Positions 10,964-19,784 are shown, counted from the stretch's first letter. The stretch: 64,000 nt of DNA from Pseudomonas frederiksbergensis (GCF_001952935.1 NZ_CP018319.1:372001-436000); one strand, 5' to 3'. The notes: generated by a model not told the origin, from the sequence alone. Program-made: numbers and translations.

Positions 10964-11410
10964 TCACTCGGCAGCGATCCGCAGGCAATCCTCAGGTCCC
11001 AGCAAGCGCCCATCCTCGGCACGTAATTCCAGCGTCTGCACCGGTCGGCCGTTCTGTCGGTCAACCACCCGCGAATGCGTCTCCCCTGCCTCATAGAAAA
11101 ACGCCTCGCCCCATTGGCGCAATCCGATGATCAACGGGAACAGGCCTTTGCCCTTCTCGGTCAGCACATATTCCTGATACGCACTGCCGTCCGACGCCGG
11201 CACCAGGTCGAAAATGCCGTGGGCCACCAGGGTGCGCAGCCGCGCAGACAAAATATTCTTGGCCATGCCCAAATTGCGCTGAAACTCCCCGAACCGGCGT
11301 ATGCCATCAAATGCATCGCGCACGATCAGCAATGACCACCCATCACCAACGGCATTCAGGGAACGGGCAACCGGGCATTCGGTGTTTTCCATGCTTGTTC
11401 GTTTTGCCAT
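10964..11410 (-). CDS. HxlR-family transcriptional regulator
   Basis: This 148-residue winged-helix protein begins with the HxlR signature CPVARSLNAVGDGWSLLIVRDAF, followed by RFGEFQRNLGMAKNILSARLRTL and a DNA wing near HGIF. The single Cys in the N-terminal motif is often redox- or aldehyde-sensitive in this family. ATG at 11410 has a GAGGTG ribosome site and matches family length, so the longer frame was trimmed. It diverges from an MFS transporter gene and is probably its repressor. Confidence 0.88.
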   Translation of the reverse strand: MAKRTSMENTECPVARSLNAVGDGWSLLIVRDAFDGIRRFGEFQRNLGMAKNILSARLRTLVAHGIFDLVPASDGSAYQEYVLTEKGKGLFPLIIGLRQWGEAFFYEAGETHSRVVDRQNGRPVQTLELRAEDGRLLGPEDCLRIAAE

Positions 11411-11447
11411 GAGCGCGTTCACCTCAATCAAATGTAGTTGCAATATA

Positions 11448-11488
11448 AAACCAGCTTCCTTACCGTACAACTGGTTTCACTTTGAAAC
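11448..11488. promoter_or_regulatory. Candidate HxlR operators
   Basis: The short divergent intergenic region has AAACCAG/CTGGTTT (11448-11454 and 11471-11477) and an overlapping palindrome GTTTCACTTTGAAAC (11474-11488). Such repeats between an HxlR gene and its target are typical operators. Confidence 0.45.
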
Positions 11489-11506
11489 CACACAAGGAAG
11501 ACTGCG

Positions 11507-12724
11507 ATGAAACCTGAACATCCATTGAGCGGCGCCGTGGTGCTGCTGTTTGCCATCGCCTGCGGCCTGGCCGTCGGCAATGTTTACTACGCACAACCGC
11601 TGCTCGATGCCATGGCCGAGGCTTTCGCCATGGCCCCCGCAACCATCGGCATCGTCGTCACGTTGACTCAAGTCGGTTACGGCGCAGGTTTGGTGTTGCT
11701 GGTGCCGCTGGGTGACCTGCTCAATCGCCGTCGCCTGATCGTCACGCAAACTGTGCTGTCGGCGCTGGCCTTGCTCACGATCGCACTGGCACCTGACAAC
11801 ATTTGGCTGCTAATCGGCATGACATTGACCGGGTTATTGGCCGTCGTGACACAAGTGTTGGTGGCTTACGCCGCGACATTGGCCATCCCGAAACAGCGAG
11901 GGCGTGTGGTCGGTGTGGTCACCAGCGGCATCGTCGTCGGGATTCTGCTCGCCCGGACAGTGGCCGGCGGCATGGCCGACCTCGCCGGTTGGCGTTCGAT
12001 TTATCTGTTGTCGGCGGGTTTGACGCTGGTGATGGCGTTGCTGCTGTTTCGTGTGTTGCCCAAACATGAAGCTGCGCAACCCGCCAGTTCCTACGGCGCG
12101 TTGCTGGGCTCGGTATTCACGCTGTTCAAGGAAGAACCGGTGCTGCGCCAGCGTGCGGTGCTCGCGCTACTGACCTTCGCCAGTGCCATGGTGTTGTGGA
12201 CGCCCATGGTGCTACCGCTGAGCGCCCCGCCGCTGTCGTTGTCCCACACACAAATCGGATTATTCGGACTGGCAGGTGCCGCCGGTGCATTGGCCGCCGC
12301 TCGTGCCGGGCATCTGGCTGATCGTGGCCTCGGACAATGGACCAGCGGTTTGTCACTCTTGTTGATGCTGGTTTCCTGGCTGCCGATCGCCTTCACCCAG
12401 TCCTCGTTGTGGGCGTTGCTGCTTGGCGTGATTACCCTGGATCTGGGTTTACAGGCCGTGCACGTCACCAGCCAGAGCATGATCTACAGCGTGCGCCCCG
12501 AAGCGCAAAGCCGACTCACCGCCGGCTACATGCTGTTCTATTCGATTGGCAGCGCCTTGGGGTCGATCGGTTCGACGGCGATGTACGCGTGGGCCGGGTG
12601 GCTCGGCGTATGCCTGCTGGGCGCAGGCATCAATGCTGTGGCGTTGATCTATTGGTGGCTGACACTCGTCCCCCAGACACTTGAATCCTGTGGCGAGGGA
12701 GCTTGCTCCCGCTCGGCTGCGTAG
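11507..12724 (+). CDS. MFS transporter, drug-efflux-like, with REP-encoded C-terminus
   Basis: This 405-residue major facilitator has about 12 membrane segments. It shows the A-like loop GDLLNRRRLI after helix 2 and a motif-C-like stretch GVVTSGIVVGILLARTVAGG in helix 5, typical of proton-driven exporters. It is divergent from an HxlR regulator, a common arrangement for inducible efflux. The last 13 residues (about ESCGEGACSRSAA) are read from a REP element that begins inside the gene, so the original C-terminus has probably been replaced. The substrate is unknown. Confidence 0.85.
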   Translation: MKPEHPLSGAVVLLFAIACGLAVGNVYYAQPLLDAMAEAFAMAPATIGIVVTLTQVGYGAGLVLLVPLGDLLNRRRLIVTQTVLSALALLTIALAPDNIWLLIGMTLTGLLAVVTQVLVAYAATLAIPKQRGRVVGVVTSGIVVGILLARTVAGGMADLAGWRSIYLLSAGLTLVMALLLFRVLPKHEAAQPASSYGALLGSVFTLFKEEPVLRQRAVLALLTFASAMVLWTPMVLPLSAPPLSLSHTQIGLFGLAGAAGALAAARAGHLADRGLGQWTSGLSLLLMLVSWLPIAFTQSSLWALLLGVITLDLGLQAVHVTSQSMIYSVRPEAQSRLTAGYMLFYSIGSALGSIGSTAMYAWAGWLGVCLLGAGINAVALIYWWLTLVPQTLESCGEGACSRSAA

Positions 12725-12822
12725 CAGGCGCAAAACCTGCACCCGCGTAGTTTCCGACACTACTGTGTTGCAATTGATGGGGCTGCTTCGCAGCCCAGCG
12801 GGAGCAAGCTCCCTCGCCACAA
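12690..12822. repeat. REPIN overlapping the 3' end of the MFS gene
   Basis: Inverted copies of TGGCGAGGGAGCTTGCTCCC are separated by about 85 bases. The first copy supplies the transporter's stop codon region. Confidence 0.88.
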
Positions 12823-12841
12823 TGTTGTGCCAACCTTTAGA

Positions 12842-13387
12842 TCAGCCGCGATCCTTGCCCCGCAACATGCTGTCCAGCACGTCATCGCGGCGCACCCAGC
12901 CGTGAAACAGCGCCGCCGCCAAATGCACCAGCACGGTCAGGAACAGCAAGTACGCCAGATACCCGTGAGCCTTGCGCAGGAACGCAAACACCTGCGCATT
13001 CGCCGGTACGATCGACGGCAACTGCAGCGAGCTGCTGAGCATCACCGGATCCCCCGCCGCCGAAATCATCGCCCAACCCAGCAGCGGCAGGATCAGCATC
13101 AACGCGTACAGCAAAACATGCGAAGCCTTGGCCGCCAGCGCTTGCCAACCCGGCAGATCCGCCGGCAGCGGTGGCTGTCGAGTGGAAAAGCGCACGCCCA
13201 GGCGCACGATCACCAACAGCAGAATCGCGACGCCCAAGGGTTTGTGCAGATGAATCAGCCACTCATGACGCTCGGACACCGAAGCGGCCATGCCCGCGCC
13301 GATAAACAGCATGGCAATGATCATCAGCGCCATCAGCCAGTGCAGCAATCGCGCTAACGGCGCGAAGTGGTTCGGTTGAGCGCTCAT
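12842..13387 (-). CDS. Cytochrome b561 family protein
   Basis: This 181-residue protein has four hydrophobic helices and His residues placed as in bacterial cytochrome b561 (LARLLHWLMALM, HLHKPLG, HVLLYALM, HGYLAYLLFLTVLVHLAAALFH). It is a di-haem membrane protein that can move electrons between ubiquinol and a periplasmic partner. Its ATG overlaps the stop of the upstream catalase-like gene as ATGA, so the two are translationally coupled. The obvious inference is that it delivers electrons to the periplasmic catalase-peroxidase. Confidence 0.92.
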   Translation of the reverse strand: MSAQPNHFAPLARLLHWLMALMIIAMLFIGAGMAASVSERHEWLIHLHKPLGVAILLLVIVRLGVRFSTRQPPLPADLPGWQALAAKASHVLLYALMLILPLLGWAMISAAGDPVMLSSSLQLPSIVPANAQVFAFLRKAHGYLAYLLFLTVLVHLAAALFHGWVRRDDVLDSMLRGKDRG

Positions 13388-14472
13388 TGACGAGACTCCT
13401 GTTTATTGGCAGAGGGCAACTGGCTGACTTCGCTGGTACGACGCAAGTAGGAAGTGGCGTACCCGGCTGAACGAGCGGCGAGCAATGGGTCGTCGGAACC
13501 TTCTATGCCGGCAGGCAGTACCAGCGGGTCGTAGTTGATATCGCGGCATTCACCATTGAGTTGCGGCTGGGTGCTTTCGAGCACCAGGGTGCCAGCGTTC
13601 AACACTTTGCGACCCTCGGGCCAGGCTTTGCTGGCGTCGTTGACCGGATCGCCAGGGTTGGCCAGCGTGATGTTCAACTGCCAACGCAGCGGCCCTGCGG
13701 AAATGCGCTGAACCAGGTCTTTCTCCAGGAATTCCCCCCCTTCAGGCGCCGTAGCACCCGCGGCATCCTGAGCGACGGGCACCATGCTCCAGCGCACCGC
13801 TTGCCGTTGCCCGGCCGCGTTCACCAGGTAAAACGCATTGACGCTGTTGTAGGTTTCCGTCACGTAACTGGCCGACGGCTTGGCGGTTTTGATCCAGGCC
13901 AGGAACGGTGCAGCTTCTGGATGTGAACCGAAGAACGCTGGCACGGCAGCCGGGTTCGGCTTGCCGGTGGCCGGGTCAGGCGACTGGGCTTGTTGCAATT
14001 GATAGAACGCCTCGGGCGTACCCACCGGGAACACCGGCATGCTGTTCATCCCGGTGCGCCACTGCTGGCCGTTAGCCTGGGTGAATCGCAAGGCCAGGCT
14101 GCGGATCGGCACACTGTTGTCCGGCGCATAAGGATTACCGGCCGGCAAGGCGAAACGCCCGACCACCGGGGTCCGCGCTGCATTGAACACCTGAGCGTTG
14201 GAATAGCTGCGCGCCTCACCGCTGCTTTCGAAATGTCCGATCACGCACACGCCTTTGGAGTGGTTACGCCGGAACCCCGGGTGCACGCCGTTGTTGGTCT
14301 CCAGCACATTGATCAGCTTTTTCGGCGTCAGGCGCTGTGGGTCGAAGGTGCCGTTGACGTAGGCAAAAGCCCCGGCCACTGCGGCAACCACCACAGCAAT
14401 ACCGGCCAGACGTAACGTCAGGCTCGCGGCACTCAAGGGTGGCCGGGGTGGCGGTGATGAGCGATCTACCAT
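13384..14472 (-). CDS. Membrane-anchored periplasmic catalase-family peroxidase (SrpA-like)
   Basis: This 362-residue protein has an N-terminal membrane anchor or signal (LTLRLAGIAVVVAAVAGAFAYV) followed by a compact catalase core. The distal haem His lies in PGFRRNHSKGVCV, and a Tyr/Arg-containing proximal region follows. It is much shorter than monofunctional catalases, as in the catalase-family peroxidase group. The start was moved to the ATG at 14472 because GGAG lies six bases before it. It forms an operon with cytochrome b561 and is divergent from an ECF sigma gene, with a matching promoter. The likely role is peroxide or organic hydroperoxide reduction in the periplasm. Confidence 0.88.
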   Translation of the reverse strand: MVDRSSPPPRPPLSAASLTLRLAGIAVVVAAVAGAFAYVNGTFDPQRLTPKKLINVLETNNGVHPGFRRNHSKGVCVIGHFESSGEARSYSNAQVFNAARTPVVGRFALPAGNPYAPDNSVPIRSLALRFTQANGQQWRTGMNSMPVFPVGTPEAFYQLQQAQSPDPATGKPNPAAVPAFFGSHPEAAPFLAWIKTAKPSASYVTETYNSVNAFYLVNAAGQRQAVRWSMVPVAQDAAGATAPEGGEFLEKDLVQRISAGPLRWQLNITLANPGDPVNDASKAWPEGRKVLNAGTLVLESTQPQLNGECRDINYDPLVLPAGIEGSDDPLLAARSAGYATSYLRRTSEVSQLPSANKQESRQ

Positions 14473-14514
14473 GAAAGACTCCAGGGCCATCGGCCACAAG
14501 TGAGAAGGATCAAG

Positions 14515-14541
14515 CAGACGAACCCCACAGCGGTTTATTCC
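14515..14541 (-). promoter_or_regulatory. ECF-type promoter for catalase/b561 operon
   Basis: Read on the minus strand, GGAATAA (14535-14541), 14 bases, then CGTCTG (14515-14520). It is the same architecture as the divergent promoter before the ECF sigma gene. Confidence 0.65.
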
Positions 14542-14569
14542 ATCGCGCCGTATTTATTTTTTCAGGCGT

Positions 14570-14596
14570 GGAATAACCTCGACTGCCGGGCGTCTT
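14570..14596 (+). promoter_or_regulatory. ECF-type autoregulatory promoter for the sigma/anti-sigma operon
   Basis: GGAATAA (14570-14576), 14 bases, then CGTCTT (14591-14596), placed about 35 bases before the chosen sigma start. A GGAAT-like -35 and a CGTC -10 are typical of ECF sigma factors. Confidence 0.65.
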
Positions 14597-14630
14597 CCTA
14601 GTCCACAGCGTAGTGACTAGCCAGAACTTC

Positions 14631-15137
14631 ATGAACGATATCGACGAACAGCTGAGAGAAATCATTCCCAGATTGCGCCGGTTTGCCGTGTCGTTGACGC
14701 GCAATCCCAGCAGCGCCGACGACCTGGTGCAGTCTTGCCTTGAGCGCGCGCTGTCGAGTTGGGGCGACAAACGCCCCGAGGGCGACTTGCGCGCCTGGCT
14801 GTTTTCGATTCTGTATCGACAGTTTCTCGATGCTCACCGGCGCTCCCGGCGTTATGCGCGGATGCTCGAATTCTTTACCGGGCGTGACGACTCACAGCCG
14901 TCGGTGGAGCGCACCGTGATCGCCCAATCAACCCTGAAAGCCTTCGATCAACTCACCACCGAACAACGCGCCCTGCTGCTCTGGGTCTCGGTCGAAGGCT
15001 TGAGTTATAAAGAGGTCGCCGAGATTCTCGACGTCCCCACCGGCACTGTGATGTCCCGCCTGTCCCGTGCCCGCCAGGCCTTGCGCCAGTTGAGCGACGG
15101 CGAAATCACCCGCCCTTCCCTGCGGAGACTCAAATGA
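14631..15137 (+). CDS. ECF-family RNA polymerase sigma factor
   Basis: This 168-residue protein has region 2 (FAVSLTRNPSSADDLVQSCLERALSSW and the LRAWLFSILYRQFLDAHRRSRR -10-binding helix) and region 4 (LTTEQRALLLWVSVEGLSYKEVAEILDVPTGTVMSRLSRARQALR). ATG at 14631 was preferred to an upstream GTG; neither has a strong ribosome site, so the leader may be short or weakly translated. It overlaps the anti-sigma gene by four bases. The mirrored promoters point to control of itself and of the catalase/b561 operon. Confidence 0.92.
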   Translation: MNDIDEQLREIIPRLRRFAVSLTRNPSSADDLVQSCLERALSSWGDKRPEGDLRAWLFSILYRQFLDAHRRSRRYARMLEFFTGRDDSQPSVERTVIAQSTLKAFDQLTTEQRALLLWVSVEGLSYKEVAEILDVPTGTVMSRLSRARQALRQLSDGEITRPSLRRLK

Positions 15138-15886
15138 TCAGCATGCCCCCAAGCGAGCGTGACCTGCACGCCTACGTCGACCAGCAACTCAGCGAGGCCG
15201 ACCGACGTCTGGTGGAGACTTTTCTGGCCAGCAACGCGGAGGTGGCTGCACAAGTGCGTGCCTGGCAGCAGGACGCCCAGCAATTGCGCGCGGCATTGAG
15301 CGGTGCCCTGCAGCAACCGGCCAATCCGGACCTCGACCCGGCGCGGATTCGCCAACGCCTCAAACGACAATCTCGCCGTCACCTGGCCAGTGCCGCCGTG
15401 TTGCTGATCGCGGTCAGCGTCGGCGGATTCAGCGGCTGGCAAGCCCGGGAGATGACGCTCGTCAGTGCCCAACTGCCGATGACCGATGCCCTGCAGGCCT
15501 ACCGACTGATTGCCCAGCAAGGCATCCTGCCGGCCGATTACACAGTCAGCGACGACGGTGATATGCAGGGTTGGCTCGACCGCTATTTCACTCAGTCCAA
15601 TCGCTTGCCTGACCTCTCGGGCACCGGTTTCAAACCGGTCAGCGGACGCTTGCTCAGCACCGAGCAAGGGCCAGCAGCGATGGTGGTTTACGAGGATCAA
15701 AGCGGCCATAAAGTCAGTTTCTACGTCCGCCCACCAGGACCGAAAAACTACCTGTTGCCGAGGGGCAGTCGCAGCGATGGCGAGTTGCAGGCCGAGTACT
15801 GGTCGGGGGGCGGGTACAACTATGCGATGGTCAGCCCGACGGATACGCCGGCGGCGCAGATGCTCAAGAAAACCGTCCAGTTCTGA
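15134..15886 (+). CDS. Transmembrane anti-sigma factor
   Basis: This 250-residue protein has a cytoplasmic N-terminal helical domain (PSERDLHAYVDQQLSEADRRLVETFLASN), one membrane segment at about residues 84-101, and a periplasmic domain of about 145 residues ending SPTDTPAAQMLKKTVQF. The N-terminal pattern matches anti-sigma domains, but the His/Cys zinc motif of ZAS proteins is missing. ATGA overlap with the sigma gene indicates stoichiometric synthesis. It presumably holds the sigma factor at the membrane until a periplasmic oxidant signal is sensed. Confidence 0.88.
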   Translation: MISMPPSERDLHAYVDQQLSEADRRLVETFLASNAEVAAQVRAWQQDAQQLRAALSGALQQPANPDLDPARIRQRLKRQSRRHLASAAVLLIAVSVGGFSGWQAREMTLVSAQLPMTDALQAYRLIAQQGILPADYTVSDDGDMQGWLDRYFTQSNRLPDLSGTGFKPVSGRLLSTEQGPAAMVVYEDQSGHKVSFYVRPPGPKNYLLPRGSRSDGELQAEYWSGGGYNYAMVSPTDTPAAQMLKKTVQF

Positions 15887-15903
15887 CCACACCACCAATC
15901 AAA

Positions 15904-15992
15904 TGTGGGAGCGGGCTTGCTCGCGAATGCGGTGTGTCAGATAAATCAATGTCGCCTGACACTCCGCTTTCGCGAGCAAGCCCGCTCCCACA
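15904..15992. repeat. REPIN between anti-sigma and IclR genes
   Basis: Inverted GGGAGCGGGCTTGCTCGCGA and TCGCGAGCAAGCCCGCTCCC arms are separated by a short spacer. The genes on either side converge on it. Confidence 0.9.
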
Positions 15993-16009
15993 GGGGAGTT
16001 GTGGCGGTT

Positions 16010-16846
16010 TCAGCCCTGCCCGAACACTTGCGAAGGCCTACGCAGCAACGGGTCGAACGGATTGATCCGCGGTCCGATCAGCGCCGCTTCGCGCTTGAGC
16101 ATTTCCACCACCGTCGGCAATCGATCCGGCCCCAGCCGATCACTCACGGTCGCCACGCTCAGTGCCGCGACCGCCCGCCCTTCACGATCCAGAATCGGCA
16201 CCGCCACCCCGGCCATGCCCTGCAACACGCCGGTGTTGCGCCCGGCATAACCGAGCTTGCGCACGTTCTCGACTTCCGAGCGCAGGAACACCTCGTCGTA
16301 CAGGTGGAAATCCTTGAGCCTCGGCAAGTTGTAGTGAATCACCGTGTCGCGCTCTTCTTCCGGCAGGAACGCCAGAATCGCCAGGCTGCCCTGCCCCACG
16401 CCCAGCGCCACCCGCCCGCCGATGTCACCGGTAAAGGTGCGGATCGGAAACGGCCCTTCGCTGCGATCCAGGCAAATCGCATCAAAACCACTGCGCGCCA
16501 GCAAGAACAACGAATCCCCCAACGACGCCGACAGCCGCAGCAACGCCGGACGCACCAGTTCGCGCAGGTTTCCGGTGTTCCCGGCACGGGCCGCCAGGGC
16601 AAAAAACTCCAGACTCAAGCGATAGCGTTTGCTGCGCGCATCCTGCTCGACCATCCCTTCATCCATCAAACTACGCAGCAATCGGTGCGTGGTCGGTTGT
16701 GACAAGCCAATGCGCTGGGCCAGTTGCGTCACCCGCTCCCCGCCCTCGACGGTGTCACCCAGACTGCGCAGCACGGCAAACAGTCTGGATACCGCGCCGA
16801 CACCGACATCACTTTTGCTTTCATTCCGCTCAATGGAATCTGTCAT
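16010..16846 (-). CDS. IclR-family transcriptional regulator
   Basis: This 278-residue protein has an N-terminal winged helix (SRLFAVLRSLGD, RVTQLAQRIGLSQPTTHRLLRSLMDEGMVEQ) and a C-terminal GAF-like effector domain ending in the family motif AVAALSVATVSDRL. IclR proteins bind a small carboxylated ligand and act as dimers or tetramers at nearby catabolic genes. It diverges from the ABC transporter/dehydrogenase cluster at 17-24 kb and is the obvious candidate regulator of it. Its ligand is presumably the imported compound or a product. Confidence 0.9.
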   Translation of the reverse strand: MTDSIERNESKSDVGVGAVSRLFAVLRSLGDTVEGGERVTQLAQRIGLSQPTTHRLLRSLMDEGMVEQDARSKRYRLSLEFFALAARAGNTGNLRELVRPALLRLSASLGDSLFLLARSGFDAICLDRSEGPFPIRTFTGDIGGRVALGVGQGSLAILAFLPEEERDTVIHYNLPRLKDFHLYDEVFLRSEVENVRKLGYAGRNTGVLQGMAGVAVPILDREGRAVAALSVATVSDRLGPDRLPTVVEMLKREAALIGPRINPFDPLLRRPSQVFGQG

Positions 16847-17090
16847 GGGTTTTCTCGAGTATTAATTTACTCACCGAATGAAACTGAAAATAGTCATCGT
16901 CTCAGTGAAATAGGCCATTGAGCCAATCCTATTCTTCGTCCTACTCTGCGTCCAGACAGGGGCGATTCGAACAACAGCGGCAGCCGACAGAAGTCGAGCG
17001 CCAACGCACCCCGCAAGACCTTTTCGTATCTGCCCATACAAAAAAGCGCGCCTTCGGGCGATGCATAACAATCTCAGGTGGAGCGCAGTT

Positions 17091-18110
17091 ATGGCTTTTG
17101 TGCAACTTGAAGGACTCGGCAAACGCTACGGTGAGATCGACGCCGTCGTGGCCACCAACCTCTCGGTCGAGAAAGGCGAGTTCGTCTCGCTGCTCGGCCC
17201 CTCCGGCTGCGGTAAAACCACCACTCTGCAAATGATCGCCGGCTTCGTCGAAGTCAGCAGCGGACGCATTGTGCTGGACGGTCGCGACATCACCCACGCC
17301 AAACCCGCCAGCCGTGGTTTGGGCGTGGTGTTCCAGAGTTACGCGCTGTTCCCGCACATGACCGTGAAAGACAACGTCGCCTTCGGCCTGCGCATGCGCA
17401 AAGTGGCCGGTGCCGAGTTGCAGCAGCGAGTGGATCGAGTGCTGAAACTGGTGCGCCTCAACCAGCATGCCGAGCGTTATCCGCGAGAGCTTTCCGGCGG
17501 CCAGCGTCAGCGTGTTGCGTTGGCTCGAGCTTTGGTGATCGAGCCGCCGGTGCTGCTGCTCGATGAGCCGCTGTCCAACCTCGACGCCAACCTGCGCGAA
17601 GAGATGCAGTACGAGATCCGCCGCATCCAGCGCGAAGTCGGGATCACCACGCTGATGGTCACCCATGACCAGTCCGAAGCGCTGTCCATCAGCGACCGGG
17701 TGGTGGTGATGCAGGCCGGGCGCATCACCCAGATCGACGCGCCCTACACCCTCTACGAACACCCGCGCACCGAGTTCATTTCCGGGTTCGTCGGCAAGGC
17801 CAATCTGCTGCCGGGCGAGCGTGATGGCGCCGGTGTGGTCCAGGTCCGCAGTGGCGGCGAATTGATCCTCAGCCTGCGCCCGGAAAAAATCGATCTGCGG
17901 GACAAAGGCCAGGGCCGCCTGCAAGGCAACATCGTCAGCCGCTTCTTTCTCGGCAGCCAATGGTTGTACGGCGTATCGACAACCTTGGGCGAACTCAGCG
18001 TGGTGCGCCGCAACGACGGTTCGGCACCGCTGACTGAAGGCACGGCAGTCGGGCTCGATTGGGACGCAACGTTGCTGCGGGTGCTGACCGTCGACGAGGT
18101 GCCGGCATGA
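17091..18110 (+). CDS. ABC transporter ATP-binding protein, PotA-like
   Basis: This 339-residue ATPase has Walker A GPSGCGKT (about 36-43), signature LSGGQRQRVALARAL, Walker B VLLLDEPLSNLD and the switch His in MVTHDQSEAL. The extra C-terminal TOBE domain (LILSLRPEKIDL) is characteristic of polyamine/iron/sugar importers. The start at 17091 has an AGGTGGA site; the frame opens 10 codons earlier. It overlaps the first permease gene by four bases. It energises uptake of an organic amine or amino-acid-like substrate into the cytosol. Confidence 0.92.
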   Translation: MAFVQLEGLGKRYGEIDAVVATNLSVEKGEFVSLLGPSGCGKTTTLQMIAGFVEVSSGRIVLDGRDITHAKPASRGLGVVFQSYALFPHMTVKDNVAFGLRMRKVAGAELQQRVDRVLKLVRLNQHAERYPRELSGGQRQRVALARALVIEPPVLLLDEPLSNLDANLREEMQYEIRRIQREVGITTLMVTHDQSEALSISDRVVVMQAGRITQIDAPYTLYEHPRTEFISGFVGKANLLPGERDGAGVVQVRSGGELILSLRPEKIDLRDKGQGRLQGNIVSRFFLGSQWLYGVSTTLGELSVVRRNDGSAPLTEGTAVGLDWDATLLRVLTVDEVPA

Positions 18111-18976
18111 GTACGCTTGTCGCCATTCGCCACGGACGCCAGGGTTACTGGCTGTCGGCACCGGCCCTGGCCTTGTACCTCGGCCTGCTGGTTATCCCGC
18201 TGCTGCTGACCTTGGTCCTGTCGTTCAACGTCTTCGACTACAGCTCGGGGATCAACGGCGACGCCTACACCCTTGATCACTACAGCAGCTTGCTGGGCGA
18301 TCCGTACTTCTACGAAATCTTTCTGCGCACGATGTGGATCAGCGCCCTGACCACCCTGCTCTGCGTGGTGATCGGCGTGCCCGAGGCTTACATCCTCAGC
18401 CGCATGGGCGCGCCGTGGCGCTCGATCTTCCTGATTCTGATCCTCACCCCGCTGCTGATTTCGGTGGTGGTGCGCGCCTTCGGCTGGAGCCTGTTGCTGG
18501 GTGCCGACGGACTGGTCAACCAGACCCTGCAAGCCTTTGGCGGCTCGCCGATGAAGCTGCTCTACACGCCGTTCGCGGTGGTGATTGCGTTGGTCCACGT
18601 GATGCTGCCGTTCATGATCATTCCGGTCTGGACCTCGCTGCAAAAACTCGACCCGGCCGCCGAGCAGGCCGCGATGTCCCTCGGTGCCAGCCACTTCACC
18701 GTGATGCGCCAAGTGGTGCTGCCGCAGATCATGCCCGGCGTGCTCTCCGGCACCTTGATCGTGTTCGGCCTCGCCGCCAGCTCCTTCGCGATTCCCGGCC
18801 TGCTCGGCGGACGCCGGATAAAAATGGTCGCCACGCTGATCTACGACCAGTACCTGTCGGAGCTCAACTGGCCGATGGGCGCGGCCATCGCCGTGGCGCT
18901 GCTGTTGCTCAACCTGCTGATCATGCTGTCGTGGAACCGGATGATCGAAGGCCGCTACAAGAAGTCATTGGGATAA
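18107..18976 (+). CDS. ABC transporter permease, PotB-like
   Basis: This 289-residue inner-membrane permease has about six helices and the EAA loop (EQAAMSLGASHFTVMRQVVLPQIMPGVLSG) that contacts the ATPase. The start at 18107 overlaps the ATPase stop codon (ATGA) and removes a non-membrane upstream extension. It pairs with the next permease to form the channel of a polyamine-type importer. Confidence 0.92.
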   Translation: MSTLVAIRHGRQGYWLSAPALALYLGLLVIPLLLTLVLSFNVFDYSSGINGDAYTLDHYSSLLGDPYFYEIFLRTMWISALTTLLCVVIGVPEAYILSRMGAPWRSIFLILILTPLLISVVVRAFGWSLLLGADGLVNQTLQAFGGSPMKLLYTPFAVVIALVHVMLPFMIIPVWTSLQKLDPAAEQAAMSLGASHFTVMRQVVLPQIMPGVLSGTLIVFGLAASSFAIPGLLGGRRIKMVATLIYDQYLSELNWPMGAAIAVALLLLNLLIMLSWNRMIEGRYKKSLG

Positions 18977-18982
18977 CTCGTC

Positions 18983-19777
18983 ATGTCCAAGAACGGTCCT
19001 TTCGCCCTGCTGTTCCATACCCTGGTGGTGCTGTTCATGCTGGCGCCGCTGGTGGTGGTCTGCCTCGTGGCCTTCACCCCGGAAAACACCCTGAGCCTGC
19101 CGACCACCGAGTTTTCCCTGCGCTGGTTCCGCGCGGTATTCGAGCGTGCTGACTTTGTCGATGCGTTCTACAACAGCCTGATCCTGGCGTTTTGCGCGGC
19201 CAGTCTGGCGACGCTGATTGCGGTGCCGGCGGCGCTGGCGATCACCCGCTTTGAGTTTCCCGGCCGCGACTTTCTCAACGGTCTGTTCCTGTCGCCGATC
19301 ATCATTCCGCACTTGGTGCTGGGTGTGGCGTTGCTGCGGTTGTTTGCGCTGATGGGGGTCAACGGTAGCTTCGCCTGGTTGATCTTCGCCCACGTGCTAG
19401 TGATCACACCGTACGTGCTGCGACTGGTGTTGGCGTCGGCCATCGGCCTGGATCGCAGTGCCGAACACGCCGCGCAATCGCTCGGTGCCGGGCGCTTCAC
19501 GCTGTTCCGGGAAATCACCTTGCCGATGATTCTGCCGGGGGTCGCCGGTGGCTGGCTGCTGGCGTTCATCAACAGTTTCGATGAGGTCACGCTGTCGATT
19601 TTCGTCACCTCGCCGGCCACGCAAACCTTGCCGGTGCGGATGTACGTGTACGCCACCGAATCCATCGATCCGATGATGGCGGCGGTGTCGGCACTGGTGA
19701 TTGGGTTGACCGCGTTGACGATGATTTTGCTCGACCGGGTCTACGGCCTCGATCGGGTTCTGGTGGGCAAACAATGA
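18983..19777 (+). CDS. ABC transporter permease, PotC-like
   Basis: This 264-residue second permease has the EAA loop EHAAQSLGAGRFTLFREITLPMILPGVAGG and about six membrane helices beginning with FALLFHTLVVLFMLAPLVVVCLVAF. It starts six bases after the first permease and seven bases before the Fe-S protein gene, so the transporter and dehydrogenase are in one transcript. Confidence 0.92.
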   Translation: MSKNGPFALLFHTLVVLFMLAPLVVVCLVAFTPENTLSLPTTEFSLRWFRAVFERADFVDAFYNSLILAFCAASLATLIAVPAALAITRFEFPGRDFLNGLFLSPIIIPHLVLGVALLRLFALMGVNGSFAWLIFAHVLVITPYVLRLVLASAIGLDRSAEHAAQSLGAGRFTLFREITLPMILPGVAGGWLLAFINSFDEVTLSIFVTSPATQTLPVRMYVYATESIDPMMAAVSALVIGLTALTMILLDRVYGLDRVLVGKQ

Positions 19778-19784
19778 GGGCGCC

